Shown piece after piece: positions 21,078 to 29,338 of a stretch of 64,000 nt of DNA. The stretch spans positions 124,001 to 188,000 of the forward strand of contig CAKQNS010000001.1 in the NCBI GenBank assembly GCA_934255455.1. The letters run 5' to 3'. Source of the stretch: an uncultured Alphaproteobacteria bacterium (GTDB taxonomy: Bacteria > Pseudomonadota > Alphaproteobacteria > Rs-D84). The first letter of the stretch is position 1. Each line of letters opens with the position of its first letter. Position numbers and translations under genes: made by a program. The notes below the pieces were generated by a model. That model did not search any database and was not told the DNA's origin. It saw nothing but the letters and a program-made list of their open reading frames with translations.

Positions 21078-22379
21078 TTATTTTGTTTCGCCACCCTTGC
21101 GAACAATGTCGGCAAATTTTTTTACCGTGGTGTATGTGTCGTTCCATACGCGGGCGACATCTTTCTTGAATTGGGTGCCGAAACTGTCGTTTATGCTGCC
21201 CCCCAGGTTTTTGGCAATTTCGCCCGCCCGGTTGGCCAGGTACGCAACCAATGCCCCGGTCAGCAATGTTATCATAAAATCACCATGTTCCAATGTCGGA
21301 ATGTCGGATGCCATGTTTGTGCTGATTGTGCCCGACAACAGGCCCGCACACAACGCCACCACAATAGACAGTGATACGAAATACAGCGCCGCGTTTATAA
21401 AGCGTTGAATCTGGGTGGACAAAGATTCAACCTTGAACAGGCCCAAAAATCCATTGAATATTGTGCCGGCAATACCCTTGTACGATGTTTTGCCAACCGT
21501 TTCGGCAATTGCGGTAAACGGCAACATCAATACCGACATAAACAAATCGGCAATTACGCCCAATGCCATAAATGCGAACTTGAATGCGTTATATGTAAAT
21601 ATCACAACGAATACTGCGCCGACAACAAATGTAAATGCGCTGTGCCCGATGCCAGCAATCATCCATTTGAACCCGGCTGCAACCGCGGTATAGAAAAATC
21701 CAGACAAGCGCGTTGGTATGCACATCATGTCGGCGGCGGCATTTGCATCAACCAGCATCCGCGCCGATGTATGCGCCGCCGCATATTCGCGAATGGCGCC
21801 ACACGTGTCGGGCAGTGATACGCCGGCAATTCCCGCCACAGAATTTAATATCAAATCGGACAGATATGTTCCCACCATAATAATCGGACCCATCGCCCAC
21901 ATAAATACGCGTGCCGGCCCCATTTCCAATATAATAATCCATATCGCAATTGTGACGCCGCGCTTTACAATGCTTTTTATCAAATCGCGCACATTGGATT
22001 TGGTGGTCATCATTTGATATGTATCAAACATAATCCAGAATATGTATGCTGCGATAATAAATATCACGACAAAACGCACCAGTGATGAATCCAAAATTTC
22101 CCCCACCAACGACAGTGCGTTCATAAACGCCATACCAACTTTGGCCTCGATAGGAACATAGTTTTTGACCAACTGTTTTGATTCAAACCCCGATTGGAAT
22201 TCGGTTAAATCTGTTGTTAAATTATTCGTGACCAAATCCAGGTTATGTTGTGTGGTCCACGCGCCATATTCGCCGATGTCGCCCGTTGTCGGAATGTTTG
22301 ATGCGGCATGCAGCGGGGTGCAAAACATCAACGCGGTGCACAGAATTATTTTTGATAAAAATCGCACTATACGGTTCAT
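21078..22379 (-). CDS. VirB6/TrbL-like type IV secretion membrane protein, member 4 of the minus operon
   Basis: 433 residues with a signal peptide (ends LHAASN), an extracytoplasmic N-terminal segment to about residue 95, then about seven hydrophobic helices. Two Cys bracket a periplasmic-like loop (DTCGAI and MMCIPTRLSG). The C-terminus is a charged cytosolic tail. This architecture, with a long polytopic core and a variable periplasmic loop, is that of VirB6/TrbL channel components, the family that builds the inner-membrane part of type IV secretion systems. It starts 2 bp after the stop of the preceding gene, so it is the last gene of a four-gene operon. No VirB4 or VirD4 ATPase is in the window. 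Confidence 0.65.
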   Translation of the reverse strand: MNRIVRFLSKIILCTALMFCTPLHAASNIPTTGDIGEYGAWTTQHNLDLVTNNLTTDLTEFQSGFESKQLVKNYVPIEAKVGMAFMNALSLVGEILDSSLVRFVVIFIIAAYIFWIMFDTYQMMTTKSNVRDLIKSIVKRGVTIAIWIIILEMGPARVFMWAMGPIIMVGTYLSDLILNSVAGIAGVSLPDTCGAIREYAAAHTSARMLVDANAAADMMCIPTRLSGFFYTAVAAGFKWMIAGIGHSAFTFVVGAVFVVIFTYNAFKFAFMALGVIADLFMSVLMLPFTAIAETVGKTSYKGIAGTIFNGFLGLFKVESLSTQIQRFINAALYFVSLSIVVALCAGLLSGTISTNMASDIPTLEHGDFMITLLTGALVAYLANRAGEIAKNLGGSINDSFGTQFKKDVARVWNDTYTTVKKFADIVRKGGETK

Positions 22380-22381
22380 TA

Positions 22382-23815
22382 CTATTTGTTCCCCATTGAT
22401 TTAGATATGGCATCAAATATTTGTTGCGGCGCGGACCAAATCTTTTTACCTAAATCGCGGGTCCAGGCGCCGAAATCAAATTGCTCTTTGGAATCCTTGC
22501 CCAAAATTGCATCAACGCGTGGCGATACAATATGGAAATATAACACGAACATAAATATCATCATTATCAAGAATTCAAATCCATCGCCCATAAAATCAAA
22601 CGCACCGGGATATTTGCGTTCAACCATATTGCGCTGGGCCGTGAAACAGTCCTTGAATTTTGCGGCGTCCATTTCGCCGTCGGATAATGCAACGCGTTCG
22701 CATGTTGCAAATACATTCATTACCGATAATGTTTGGGCGTCTGGGTTTTGTGCGGTGCGCCCCATCAATGGTGGTAATATTGCACTGTATCCATCATGGG
22801 GGCCGGGGAAAAATTCGTCGGCGGCAAATGATACCGTTGCATATATGATTAAAATTTTCAGCGAAATCGCCACAATGCGTACGGCCGATTTAACCAGCAT
22901 ACTGACCGCATTCGCCACAACACCACTGGCCAATTTCCATGTGCCTTCGAATGCGGTGGCCGCAATCAGCAATGGCATAAACACAATTAAAAATACCAGT
23001 TTGAATATGACGGATAATATCTGGAAAAATAAATCAAATCCAATGATTAAAAACATTATGACCAACGCCAGTCCCGCAATCCATGTAAATGCGCCGCCGC
23101 CCATTCCCAGCCACGCATAATTCATCATTGCAAAACCACCCGCGGCACCCGCCAGCATAACACTGTTCAAATTGCCCATGGTACACATAAATGGTTGCAG
23201 TATTGGGTTTAATAAATCGTCGGTTTCGACATTCGCCGCCACACATTTGCTGGCATCATTTATGCCAGATGCCGCCATGGATAATTCGGCACCAACATAT
23301 AACACGGGCGTGATTGTAATGTTTGATATTGCACGCAATGCGCCCGTGCCACCCATGCCCAATGTACCCAGTACCGCGCCCACCAACATTATGCGGGCGG
23401 CCTGGCGCCATACTTTGTCGAACCATCCGGCGAATTCCAATTTTTTTTCTTTGGCGTCCAATGTGGCGGTCTTTTTAGCTGCATCAAAAATATATTGCGC
23501 GGTATATATAAACAGGAATATCCCAAACCCGGCCGCCAATAATATCCAAATATTGTCCAACATTGCCACCCAGAACATTTCCGCGGCGCGCCCAATAACG
23601 CCGAACAATTCGGCAACATATTTGCACATAAAGCATCCGTTTGCATGGGCAATGTCGCCACCACCCGCGCCAATTGCGGTCATAAAATTATCCATACTGG
23701 TGTATGTCAACGCGGCGCCACTGATTGACGATGATAAATACCATATTCCCAACCCCAGTGCAATTGCACCCATAACAAATTTGATGGCCATAGAAATCAA
23801 TTTTGCTTTCATCAT
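22382..23815 (-). CDS. VirB6/TrbL-like membrane protein, member 3 of the minus operon
   Basis: 477 residues, about eight membrane helices. An N-terminal anchor (residues 8-30) is followed by an extracytoplasmic NGCFMCKYVAELF segment whose CxxC recurs in two sister genes. A helix pair and a periplasmic loop bounded by Cys (SKCVAANV and FMCTMGNLN) come next, then a Gly/Ala-rich hydrophobic core, and a cytosolic tail ending SKSMGNK. Its ATG overlaps the TGA of the upstream gene in the four bases ATGA (23815-23812, minus strand), a mark of translational coupling. Family assignment rests on topology and neighbourhood rather than a single diagnostic motif. Confidence 0.65.
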   Translation of the reverse strand: MMKAKLISMAIKFVMGAIALGLGIWYLSSSISGAALTYTSMDNFMTAIGAGGGDIAHANGCFMCKYVAELFGVIGRAAEMFWVAMLDNIWILLAAGFGIFLFIYTAQYIFDAAKKTATLDAKEKKLEFAGWFDKVWRQAARIMLVGAVLGTLGMGGTGALRAISNITITPVLYVGAELSMAASGINDASKCVAANVETDDLLNPILQPFMCTMGNLNSVMLAGAAGGFAMMNYAWLGMGGGAFTWIAGLALVIMFLIIGFDLFFQILSVIFKLVFLIVFMPLLIAATAFEGTWKLASGVVANAVSMLVKSAVRIVAISLKILIIYATVSFAADEFFPGPHDGYSAILPPLMGRTAQNPDAQTLSVMNVFATCERVALSDGEMDAAKFKDCFTAQRNMVERKYPGAFDFMGDGFEFLIMMIFMFVLYFHIVSPRVDAILGKDSKEQFDFGAWTRDLGKKIWSAPQQIFDAISKSMGNK

Positions 23816-25008
23816 TTTTTGCCACCCGATTTTGTTTCACCGCCCGCCAGAATAGTTTTTCCGGTGATTGCCAATGCGTCTATTATTTTCTTGGATACGC
23901 CCATCGCGTCATCGGCCAATTGGTCGCCCAGTTTATGGTCTGCATCAACATCAAACGCCGATAAAACCATTTTTGTGACCTTGGGTATTTGGCTGTATAT
24001 GAAATTTAATACATACACCAAAACGACACTGCTGGTAATCGTCAATGTTGCAACATTCGCATCGGACAGGTCGCCCGCAAAAACATCGCCCGACAAAATA
24101 TTCTGCATCAATTCCGCAGCCGATGCGCCGGGTGCGGAAAAGAATTTCGCAATAACCACCATCATAACCGTGTATGTTAAAACCGCCGCCGCCAATGCAA
24201 TGATTGCATTTATCAAATTTTTGAATTGCCCGGTGCCCAATTTTGCGCCAATGCCCGACATCCATTTTGGAACATCGGACGCGCCGCGGAACGACATCAT
24301 AACTAACGACAATGGAAAGAAAAACGCAAAGAATGTCATTGCTATGATAATATCGGCGAAATAGAAACAAAAACGCACAAACAGTTTGAAAAATCCGTAA
24401 AACAGATACAATCCAATAGCGAACATAACGATATGTTTTATCAATGTGCCAATGTTTAAAATTGCGCGCCATGAAAATGCGTGGTCCATCATCGCTATGC
24501 CCAGTTTCATATACGATTGAAATTGTGTAATGGTTGTTTTCATCAGCAATATAATCGTGTCACGCAATTGCGGGCGGAAAAATCCGTTGTCGTCCATTTT
24601 AGTTGGTTGATATGTCACCTTGGCATTTACGGTGTCGGAATTTGTTTGCAACATACTTTGCGTGTATACCAATGCGATTTGTGCCGTGGGTTCAAATGTA
24701 ATTTGTGTCATTGCACGTGGCAACATAACGCCCATGCTTAAAAATGCCATTGCAACCAAAGCATTTATAAACACGGGTCGAATTGATTTTTTATACCATG
24801 GGTCACCAACGCCGCCCTTGATATTTTGCCACACGGCATTTATGGCAAAGAACGCAAACAGCACGCAAAATATAATCGCACAAATTATTGCAAATTGTTT
24901 GTATACCGATGCGGCCGACACCGACACAATTTGAAACAGACGGTCAAACACGCCACAGCCCCAACACTGAACCGAAGAATCAACCAAAGAATTCATCCAG
25001 TTATTCAT
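23812..25008 (-). CDS. VirB6/TrbL-like membrane protein, member 2 of the minus operon
   Basis: 398 residues. The start is set at 25008 because that ATG forms an ATGA overlap with the TGA (25007-25005) of the upstream gene; a longer frame to 25071 would add 21 residues lying inside that gene. The N-terminus MNNWMNSL leads to SVQCWGCGVFDRLFQ, a CxxC segment like those of two sisters, then about six hydrophobic helices, a long polar loop (residues 120-175) and a Lys/Gly-rich tail. It probably forms part of a type IV secretion inner-membrane channel with its neighbours. Confidence 0.65.
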   Translation of the reverse strand: MNNWMNSLVDSSVQCWGCGVFDRLFQIVSVSAASVYKQFAIICAIIFCVLFAFFAINAVWQNIKGGVGDPWYKKSIRPVFINALVAMAFLSMGVMLPRAMTQITFEPTAQIALVYTQSMLQTNSDTVNAKVTYQPTKMDDNGFFRPQLRDTIILLMKTTITQFQSYMKLGIAMMDHAFSWRAILNIGTLIKHIVMFAIGLYLFYGFFKLFVRFCFYFADIIIAMTFFAFFFPLSLVMMSFRGASDVPKWMSGIGAKLGTGQFKNLINAIIALAAAVLTYTVMMVVIAKFFSAPGASAAELMQNILSGDVFAGDLSDANVATLTITSSVVLVYVLNFIYSQIPKVTKMVLSAFDVDADHKLGDQLADDAMGVSKKIIDALAITGKTILAGGETKSGGKK

Positions 25009-26306
25009 TTCTTGCCCAACCATCCAATTGCTTTGCCAATTTTTTTGCCCCAATCTTTGGTGTTTGCCCAAACGCGTTTAGTGTCGCCGGTGGCTTTCTT
25101 GTACAAATCGTCCATGCCGCTGCCGACATAGGAATCCAGTTGTTTGCGGGTCAATTCAAATATGCGAAACATCAAATAGAATGTCATTATTGACGACAAC
25201 CACAATATCGAATGTGCGCCAAATCCCATTGCGCCCGACATTTGTGGAACATTGGTGGTGGCCGTGCCGCCCGCCGCAACAACAAACACGGAACTGTTCC
25301 AACTGAACAATGATTTTATTACCGCCACATTTACGCACAGTATAAACGCGCATGCAATCATGGTGATAATCAATTGCTGTAATGATTTTGTAATTCCAGA
25401 AAACGCCGGCAATATATCAAACCATTTGTCTGGATTTTTGGGTTTTGCAACCCATGTCAAAACCTGAAACGGGTACAGAACCAATGCCATACCGAAATTA
25501 AATATACCCTGGATAATTAACAACGCCATAAACAGGTTAGACCCAACAAATGCCGACACCAACAATATGCCGGTAATTATGTTCAAGAAATCTTCGCCCC
25601 CATGTGGCACCAATGTGACCAGCCCACGCAACCCGCGATTGATAAATTCAAACCCACTTTTGATAACGCGGTTGTTGGCGTATGAAATATCCGATACCGG
25701 TTGAATCAGAAATTCACACGATGATTTGCTTATCCATGCCTTTTGCACAATTGCCTCGGGACATTCAATGCGTGGTGTGGCGGTGCCAGTTGCGTTCACC
25801 GTTTCGGTGATTGCGTGCGTATATAATGCGCCAAATTGTAAAAACGGATTTACCAACCATTGTGTTAAAAATACGGGTCTGATTTGTAATAATAACACGG
25901 CCGCAATCAATGCACGAAACCCGGGATGCAGAACGTTCATAACGATGGTTTGACCACCAGCCTTGCCAGCCGCCATATCGCCACCGCCCGAAAAACCGAA
26001 AAACGAAACCCATATTTTTGGGAAATATAATTTCACCAGATACAGCGCAACCGACACCGCCAGGAACCCCCACACCAAAACATAAATAATGCCGTCCCCA
26101 GACCCAACAAAAAATTCATATCCGCCGGTTGCAACCGCCATCAGTGCATCCAGCACCATCGGCACAAACGGCGCCAGGTTAAACGCATCAACAATTTCAT
26201 ACTGTGCAAATGCCGCCGATGGCGCCCCCACCAGGCATAGTGCCGCCGCCAACATGGCCGTGGTGCGTGCGATGCGGTGTAAAAATTTGCGTGGTGCGAA
26301 ATACAT
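25005..26306 (-). CDS. VirB6/TrbL-like membrane protein, first gene of the minus operon
   Basis: 433 residues with a cleavable signal peptide (ends AFAQYEI) and about seven hydrophobic helices. A periplasmic-like loop (residues 165-215) holds two Cys (IECPEAI and SSCEFLI). The polytopic core has the aromatic/Gly pattern of VirB6 relatives, and the C-terminal cytosolic tail is strongly basic (KDWGKKIGKAIGWLGKK). It is read from a -10 TATAAT at 26342-26337 that is back to back with the promoter of the divergent member at 26378. All four minus genes overlap or nearly touch, so they form one transcript. Confidence 0.65.
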   Translation of the reverse strand: MYFAPRKFLHRIARTTAMLAAALCLVGAPSAAFAQYEIVDAFNLAPFVPMVLDALMAVATGGYEFFVGSGDGIIYVLVWGFLAVSVALYLVKLYFPKIWVSFFGFSGGGDMAAGKAGGQTIVMNVLHPGFRALIAAVLLLQIRPVFLTQWLVNPFLQFGALYTHAITETVNATGTATPRIECPEAIVQKAWISKSSCEFLIQPVSDISYANNRVIKSGFEFINRGLRGLVTLVPHGGEDFLNIITGILLVSAFVGSNLFMALLIIQGIFNFGMALVLYPFQVLTWVAKPKNPDKWFDILPAFSGITKSLQQLIITMIACAFILCVNVAVIKSLFSWNSSVFVVAAGGTATTNVPQMSGAMGFGAHSILWLSSIMTFYLMFRIFELTRKQLDSYVGSGMDDLYKKATGDTKRVWANTKDWGKKIGKAIGWLGKK

Positions 26307-26336
26307 TCTCTGGCTACGATTTAATTTATCTGTTCA

Positions 26337-26370
26337 ATTATATCACATTTGGGACAAAATGTGATATACT
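26337..26370. promoter_or_regulatory. Compact divergent promoter of the VirB6-like genes
   Basis: A perfect 10-bp inverted repeat TATCACATTT (26341-26350) and AAATGTGATA (26357-26366) separated by GGGACA. Each arm is the upstream half of an extended -10 box: minus TGTGATATAAT (-10 at 26342-26337) and plus TGTGATATACT (-10 at 26365-26370). The plus ATG is 7 nt beyond its -10, the minus ATG 30 nt beyond. Each promoter's -35 region falls on the other's -10, so polymerases should compete. A dimeric regulator at the palindrome would control both. Confidence 0.7.
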
Positions 26371-26377
26371 TAAAGCG

Positions 26378-27667
26378 ATGAACAAGATAAAAAATTTTTG
26401 GATGATTTTTTTATCGTTCCTGCCTTTTTCGGCCGGGGCCGTTGCACCATTGGTTGTCGGCGGTATTGCGGGGCTGGGGGTGATTGCGGGTTTTTCAATA
26501 TATCGCACGGCGGCCCCAACGAATATGGCGGATGCAATGAATTTCTTTTCATCGTGTTGGTCGTGCCAGATGTTTGCAGACATTATGCAAACTATGTCGA
26601 ATATTTTACCTGGCATATATCATGCAATTGGCACGGTGATAATTCCATTCGCGGCGGGATTGACCGCGGTGTGGTTCGCATGGAAATTATTAAACGGTTT
26701 TATGAATGCCAAGGTTGATGCCCCATGGTCATTGGCCGGTATGTTCGGTACGCAGATTATAAAATTGGGTGTGGTGTGCGCGCTGTTGGCGGTGCCATTA
26801 CCGCGAATGCTGTCGTCAATTGTTATTGAACCTGTTTTTAATATCGGACTGTCGTTGAATCGTGTGGTTGCGGGCAATGATGCGTTTTCAAATTGTGTTA
26901 TTGCAACCGCAATTGCGGACCCAGTATCGGTTGATGCGGCCGCCGCTGCGGCTGGGGCATATTCACCGCGCCTGCGTCATAACCTGTCGTGCGAGGTTGG
27001 TAATGTTCATCAAATGACCGGATTGGGTATGACCGTTGGGTGGACAATGTTAAATATGGCGTTTAACGAACAATATATGCACAAAATTATGTGGGATGTT
27101 CCGGTGTTTCCAAATGTGCCAATATTTTTCGCAGGGTTGTTGGTGTTGGCACTGTTTTTTGTGGCGCTGTTGCCGATCCCGCTGTATTTTTTGGAAATAT
27201 TTATCAAATTGTCCATGGATTTGATAATGATTCCGTTTATGTTGCTGTCGTGGTTATTTGCCGGGTGGCCAATATTCCCAAATGGCGGAAAAAATATCAA
27301 GGCTATCATAGATGATGTTGTTCGCGGAACCGCGGGAATCGCGATGGTTGGCGTGTTTATTACATTCGCAGTTATGTTTTTGAACGCCATATTTGGGCGT
27401 TGGAATGGTGCGAATCGGTTGGCGGCGGCATTGGCACAAAACGATTCGCGTATTTTGATGGATGGTCTGATGATGCGCAACGACAGTTTGATTACAATCA
27501 TATTAATGGGCATATTTATCGCCATGTTTATGACGATGATTCCCGCACTGGTCAAGACTTTGTTTGCAAATGTGACCATACCAACATCGTTCTATGAAAC
27601 CACGAAAAAGAACATCGATGTTGTATGGTCAAACCTGAAAAAATGGTACGCCGCGATAAAAAAATAA
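26378..27667 (+). CDS. VirB6/TrbL-like membrane protein, divergent fifth member
   Basis: 429 residues. An N-terminal signal or anchor (residues 5-40) is followed by FFSSCWSCQMFADIM, a CxxC segment matching the sisters CWGC and CFMC. About six further hydrophobic helices come next, with a periplasmic-like loop bounded by Cys (SNCVIAT and LSCEVGNVHQ) and a basic tail ending WYAAIKK. The ATG at 26378 is 7 nt past TATACT with no ribosome site, so it is probably leaderless; the frame extends upstream but only through the promoter. It diverges from the four-gene minus operon and is almost certainly part of the same machine. Confidence 0.65.
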   Translation: MNKIKNFWMIFLSFLPFSAGAVAPLVVGGIAGLGVIAGFSIYRTAAPTNMADAMNFFSSCWSCQMFADIMQTMSNILPGIYHAIGTVIIPFAAGLTAVWFAWKLLNGFMNAKVDAPWSLAGMFGTQIIKLGVVCALLAVPLPRMLSSIVIEPVFNIGLSLNRVVAGNDAFSNCVIATAIADPVSVDAAAAAAGAYSPRLRHNLSCEVGNVHQMTGLGMTVGWTMLNMAFNEQYMHKIMWDVPVFPNVPIFFAGLLVLALFFVALLPIPLYFLEIFIKLSMDLIMIPFMLLSWLFAGWPIFPNGGKNIKAIIDDVVRGTAGIAMVGVFITFAVMFLNAIFGRWNGANRLAAALAQNDSRILMDGLMMRNDSLITIILMGIFIAMFMTMIPALVKTLFANVTIPTSFYETTKKNIDVVWSNLKKWYAAIKK

Positions 27668-27735
27668 AAAATCAAGTGCTTTATTTAACGCGGCCCCCTT
27701 TTTTGTGCATTCCGAATCTGATATAATTCACACTG

Positions 27736-28254
27736 ATGAAGCAGTTTCCGATTCTTTATTGGCCACGCAGAACGACCGGCGATAATGATTACCGCTTGGC
27801 GCGACGGGTGATAAATACGGCAACGGGTATTATGCCGGACGTTATGACCGATGATTTGGATGTGGCGGAAATTATGCACAATAACCCAAATGCCACAATA
27901 TATTACCCAGTTTTTTGTGAATCGACCGGTTGGTGGGGCGAATTGCTGGGATCGGATGCAATTGTGACAGATAAACTGATTATTTCGCCGGAATGTCAAT
28001 TGATGGTCATTCAATCGCGTGATGCGGTGGCGGGCGGCCATAAAAATGGCCAAAATCAATTGCTGGCCGCCGAAATTCATCCGACCAGTGGTTTTTTCAA
28101 AAAAATGAATTCGGGAATTGCTACGGTTGCCGATATGCTGGCCACAGATGCCGGAACGATATTGGCACTGTTTTCTGGTAAAAACCAAAGCCAGTTTATA
28201 AATATACTGGAATCAACCGGAAATTCATACCTGGGGTGCATCGGTCGATACTAA
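27736..28254 (+). CDS. Conserved-looking protein of unknown function
   Basis: 172 residues, soluble, no signal peptide. Features: an aromatic N-terminus KQFPILYWPRR, an acidic middle, YYPVFCESTGWWGELLG near residues 57-73, and LIISPECQLMVIQSRDAV. The C-terminal third looks helical. I recognise no family. The ATG lies 8 nt after TATAAT (27722-27727) without a ribosome site. It precedes rpmE but has its own promoter, and rpmE has another. Confidence 0.6.
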   Translation: MKQFPILYWPRRTTGDNDYRLARRVINTATGIMPDVMTDDLDVAEIMHNNPNATIYYPVFCESTGWWGELLGSDAIVTDKLIISPECQLMVIQSRDAVAGGHKNGQNQLLAAEIHPTSGFFKKMNSGIATVADMLATDAGTILALFSGKNQSQFINILESTGNSYLGCIGRY

Positions 28255-28322
28255 TAATTCTTGCAATCGGCAAAAATCCTTGTATAATCCACAGGCTAAA
28301 AAATTAAATAAAGGGTAATACG

Positions 28323-28535
28323 ATGAAAAAAGGAATTCATCCAGAATATCATGAAATCAATGTCACACGCACAGATGGCAAAACTGTGAAAATGTATTCA
28401 TCTGTTAAAAAAGACTTGATTTTGTCGACCGATAATTTGAACCACAGTGCGTGGACTGGTCAACGCAACAACGCCGGTGAAAAGGGCCAACGCGTCGAAA
28501 AGTTCAAGGGCAAATTTGCTGGATTCAATTTTTAA
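28323..28535 (+). CDS. rpmE: 50S ribosomal protein L31
   Basis: 70 residues with L31 hallmarks MKKGIHPEYHEI at the start, SAWTGQ in place of the family's HPFYTG-type motif, and the C-terminal KFKGKFAGFNF. None of the four zinc-binding Cys of the C+ form is present, so this is a zinc-independent version. Promoter TATAAT at 28283-28288 and AAGGG ribosome site. It is followed 21 bp later by the IMPase-like gene and probably co-transcribed with it. Confidence 0.93.
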   Translation: MKKGIHPEYHEINVTRTDGKTVKMYSSVKKDLILSTDNLNHSAWTGQRNNAGEKGQRVEKFKGKFAGFNF

Positions 28536-28556
28536 TAAACCTGGTGGGGCGCCAAA

Positions 28557-29261
28557 ATGGAATTGCTGATCAAAGGTTCAACCGAATTAAACAAAATGTT
28601 TATGGCCCTGCAACGCACGGCGTCGGGTCTGCGCCACGATTTTGGCGAGGTTGAAAACCTGCAACAATCCCTGCATGGGGCGCGCGATTTTGTTCAAAAG
28701 GCATCCGCCCGTATCGAAGAAAGCATCCTGTCGGACCTGTTGTTGGTGCGTCCGTCGGCGGGGCTGTTGACGCCAAATGTTTCGCGCAGCGGTGATGGGC
28801 GCGATGAATTTGTACTGTCGTTGTCGGGTGCGGCGAATTTTGTGCGTGCAAATCCGCATTTTGCCATATCGTTGGCGTTGCGCACGAATGATGAAACAAA
28901 AATCGCATTGGTTTATTCCCCAATTGATGAACGTCTGTATTATGCCGAGGATGGACGCGGCGCATACGCGTTTTCGGCGTTCCATTCTGCCCGGGTCAAG
29001 GTATCGAATATTGCCGATTTGTCGGATGCGACGGTTGCATTGAACACAAACGATGCGCGCAATATTGGTGCGGCTGTTCGCCGTACGGGGTGCCCGGCAT
29101 TGGATTTGGCGTGGGTCGCGTCTGGTAAATTTGATGGGTTTGTATCCGAACCATTGGATTTCGCCGAAATTGCCGCAGGCGATTTATTAGTACGCGAGGC
29201 CGGCGGTCAAATTGCCATGGGCGCGGATTTAATTGCCACAAATGGTAAAATCGAATTGTAA
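28557..29261 (+). CDS. Inositol monophosphatase-family pseudoenzyme (SuhB-like)
   Basis: 234 residues aligning to the IMPase/SuhB fold by its C-terminal ALDLAWVASGKFDGFVSE and AAGDLLVREAGGQI. The active site is gone. The family motif DPLDGTxNF corresponds to residues 87-95, LSLSGAANF, so both metal-binding Asp are Leu87 and Ser90. The WDxAAG motif reads AEIAAG. No GEE metal motif is visible upstream. N-terminal residues 1-60 look helical. SuhB also has a non-catalytic role in rRNA antitermination and ribosome biogenesis, and the position next to rpmE would fit a binding rather than enzymatic role; that link is inference. GGTGGGG precedes the ATG. Confidence 0.75.
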   Translation: MELLIKGSTELNKMFMALQRTASGLRHDFGEVENLQQSLHGARDFVQKASARIEESILSDLLLVRPSAGLLTPNVSRSGDGRDEFVLSLSGAANFVRANPHFAISLALRTNDETKIALVYSPIDERLYYAEDGRGAYAFSAFHSARVKVSNIADLSDATVALNTNDARNIGAAVRRTGCPALDLAWVASGKFDGFVSEPLDFAEIAAGDLLVREAGGQIAMGADLIATNGKIEL

Positions 29262-29287
29262 AAAATGGGGCGGCGCCCCATTTTTTG
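29262..29287 (+). terminator. Intrinsic terminator of rpmE operon
   Basis: AAAATGGGGC/GCCCCATTTT stem with a 3-nt loop and T-tract right after the stop. Confidence 0.9.
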
Positions 29288-29338
29288 TGACTATGCGTAC
29301 TTGCAAAGTGAAAATAAATATCTTAAACTTTGCACGAT

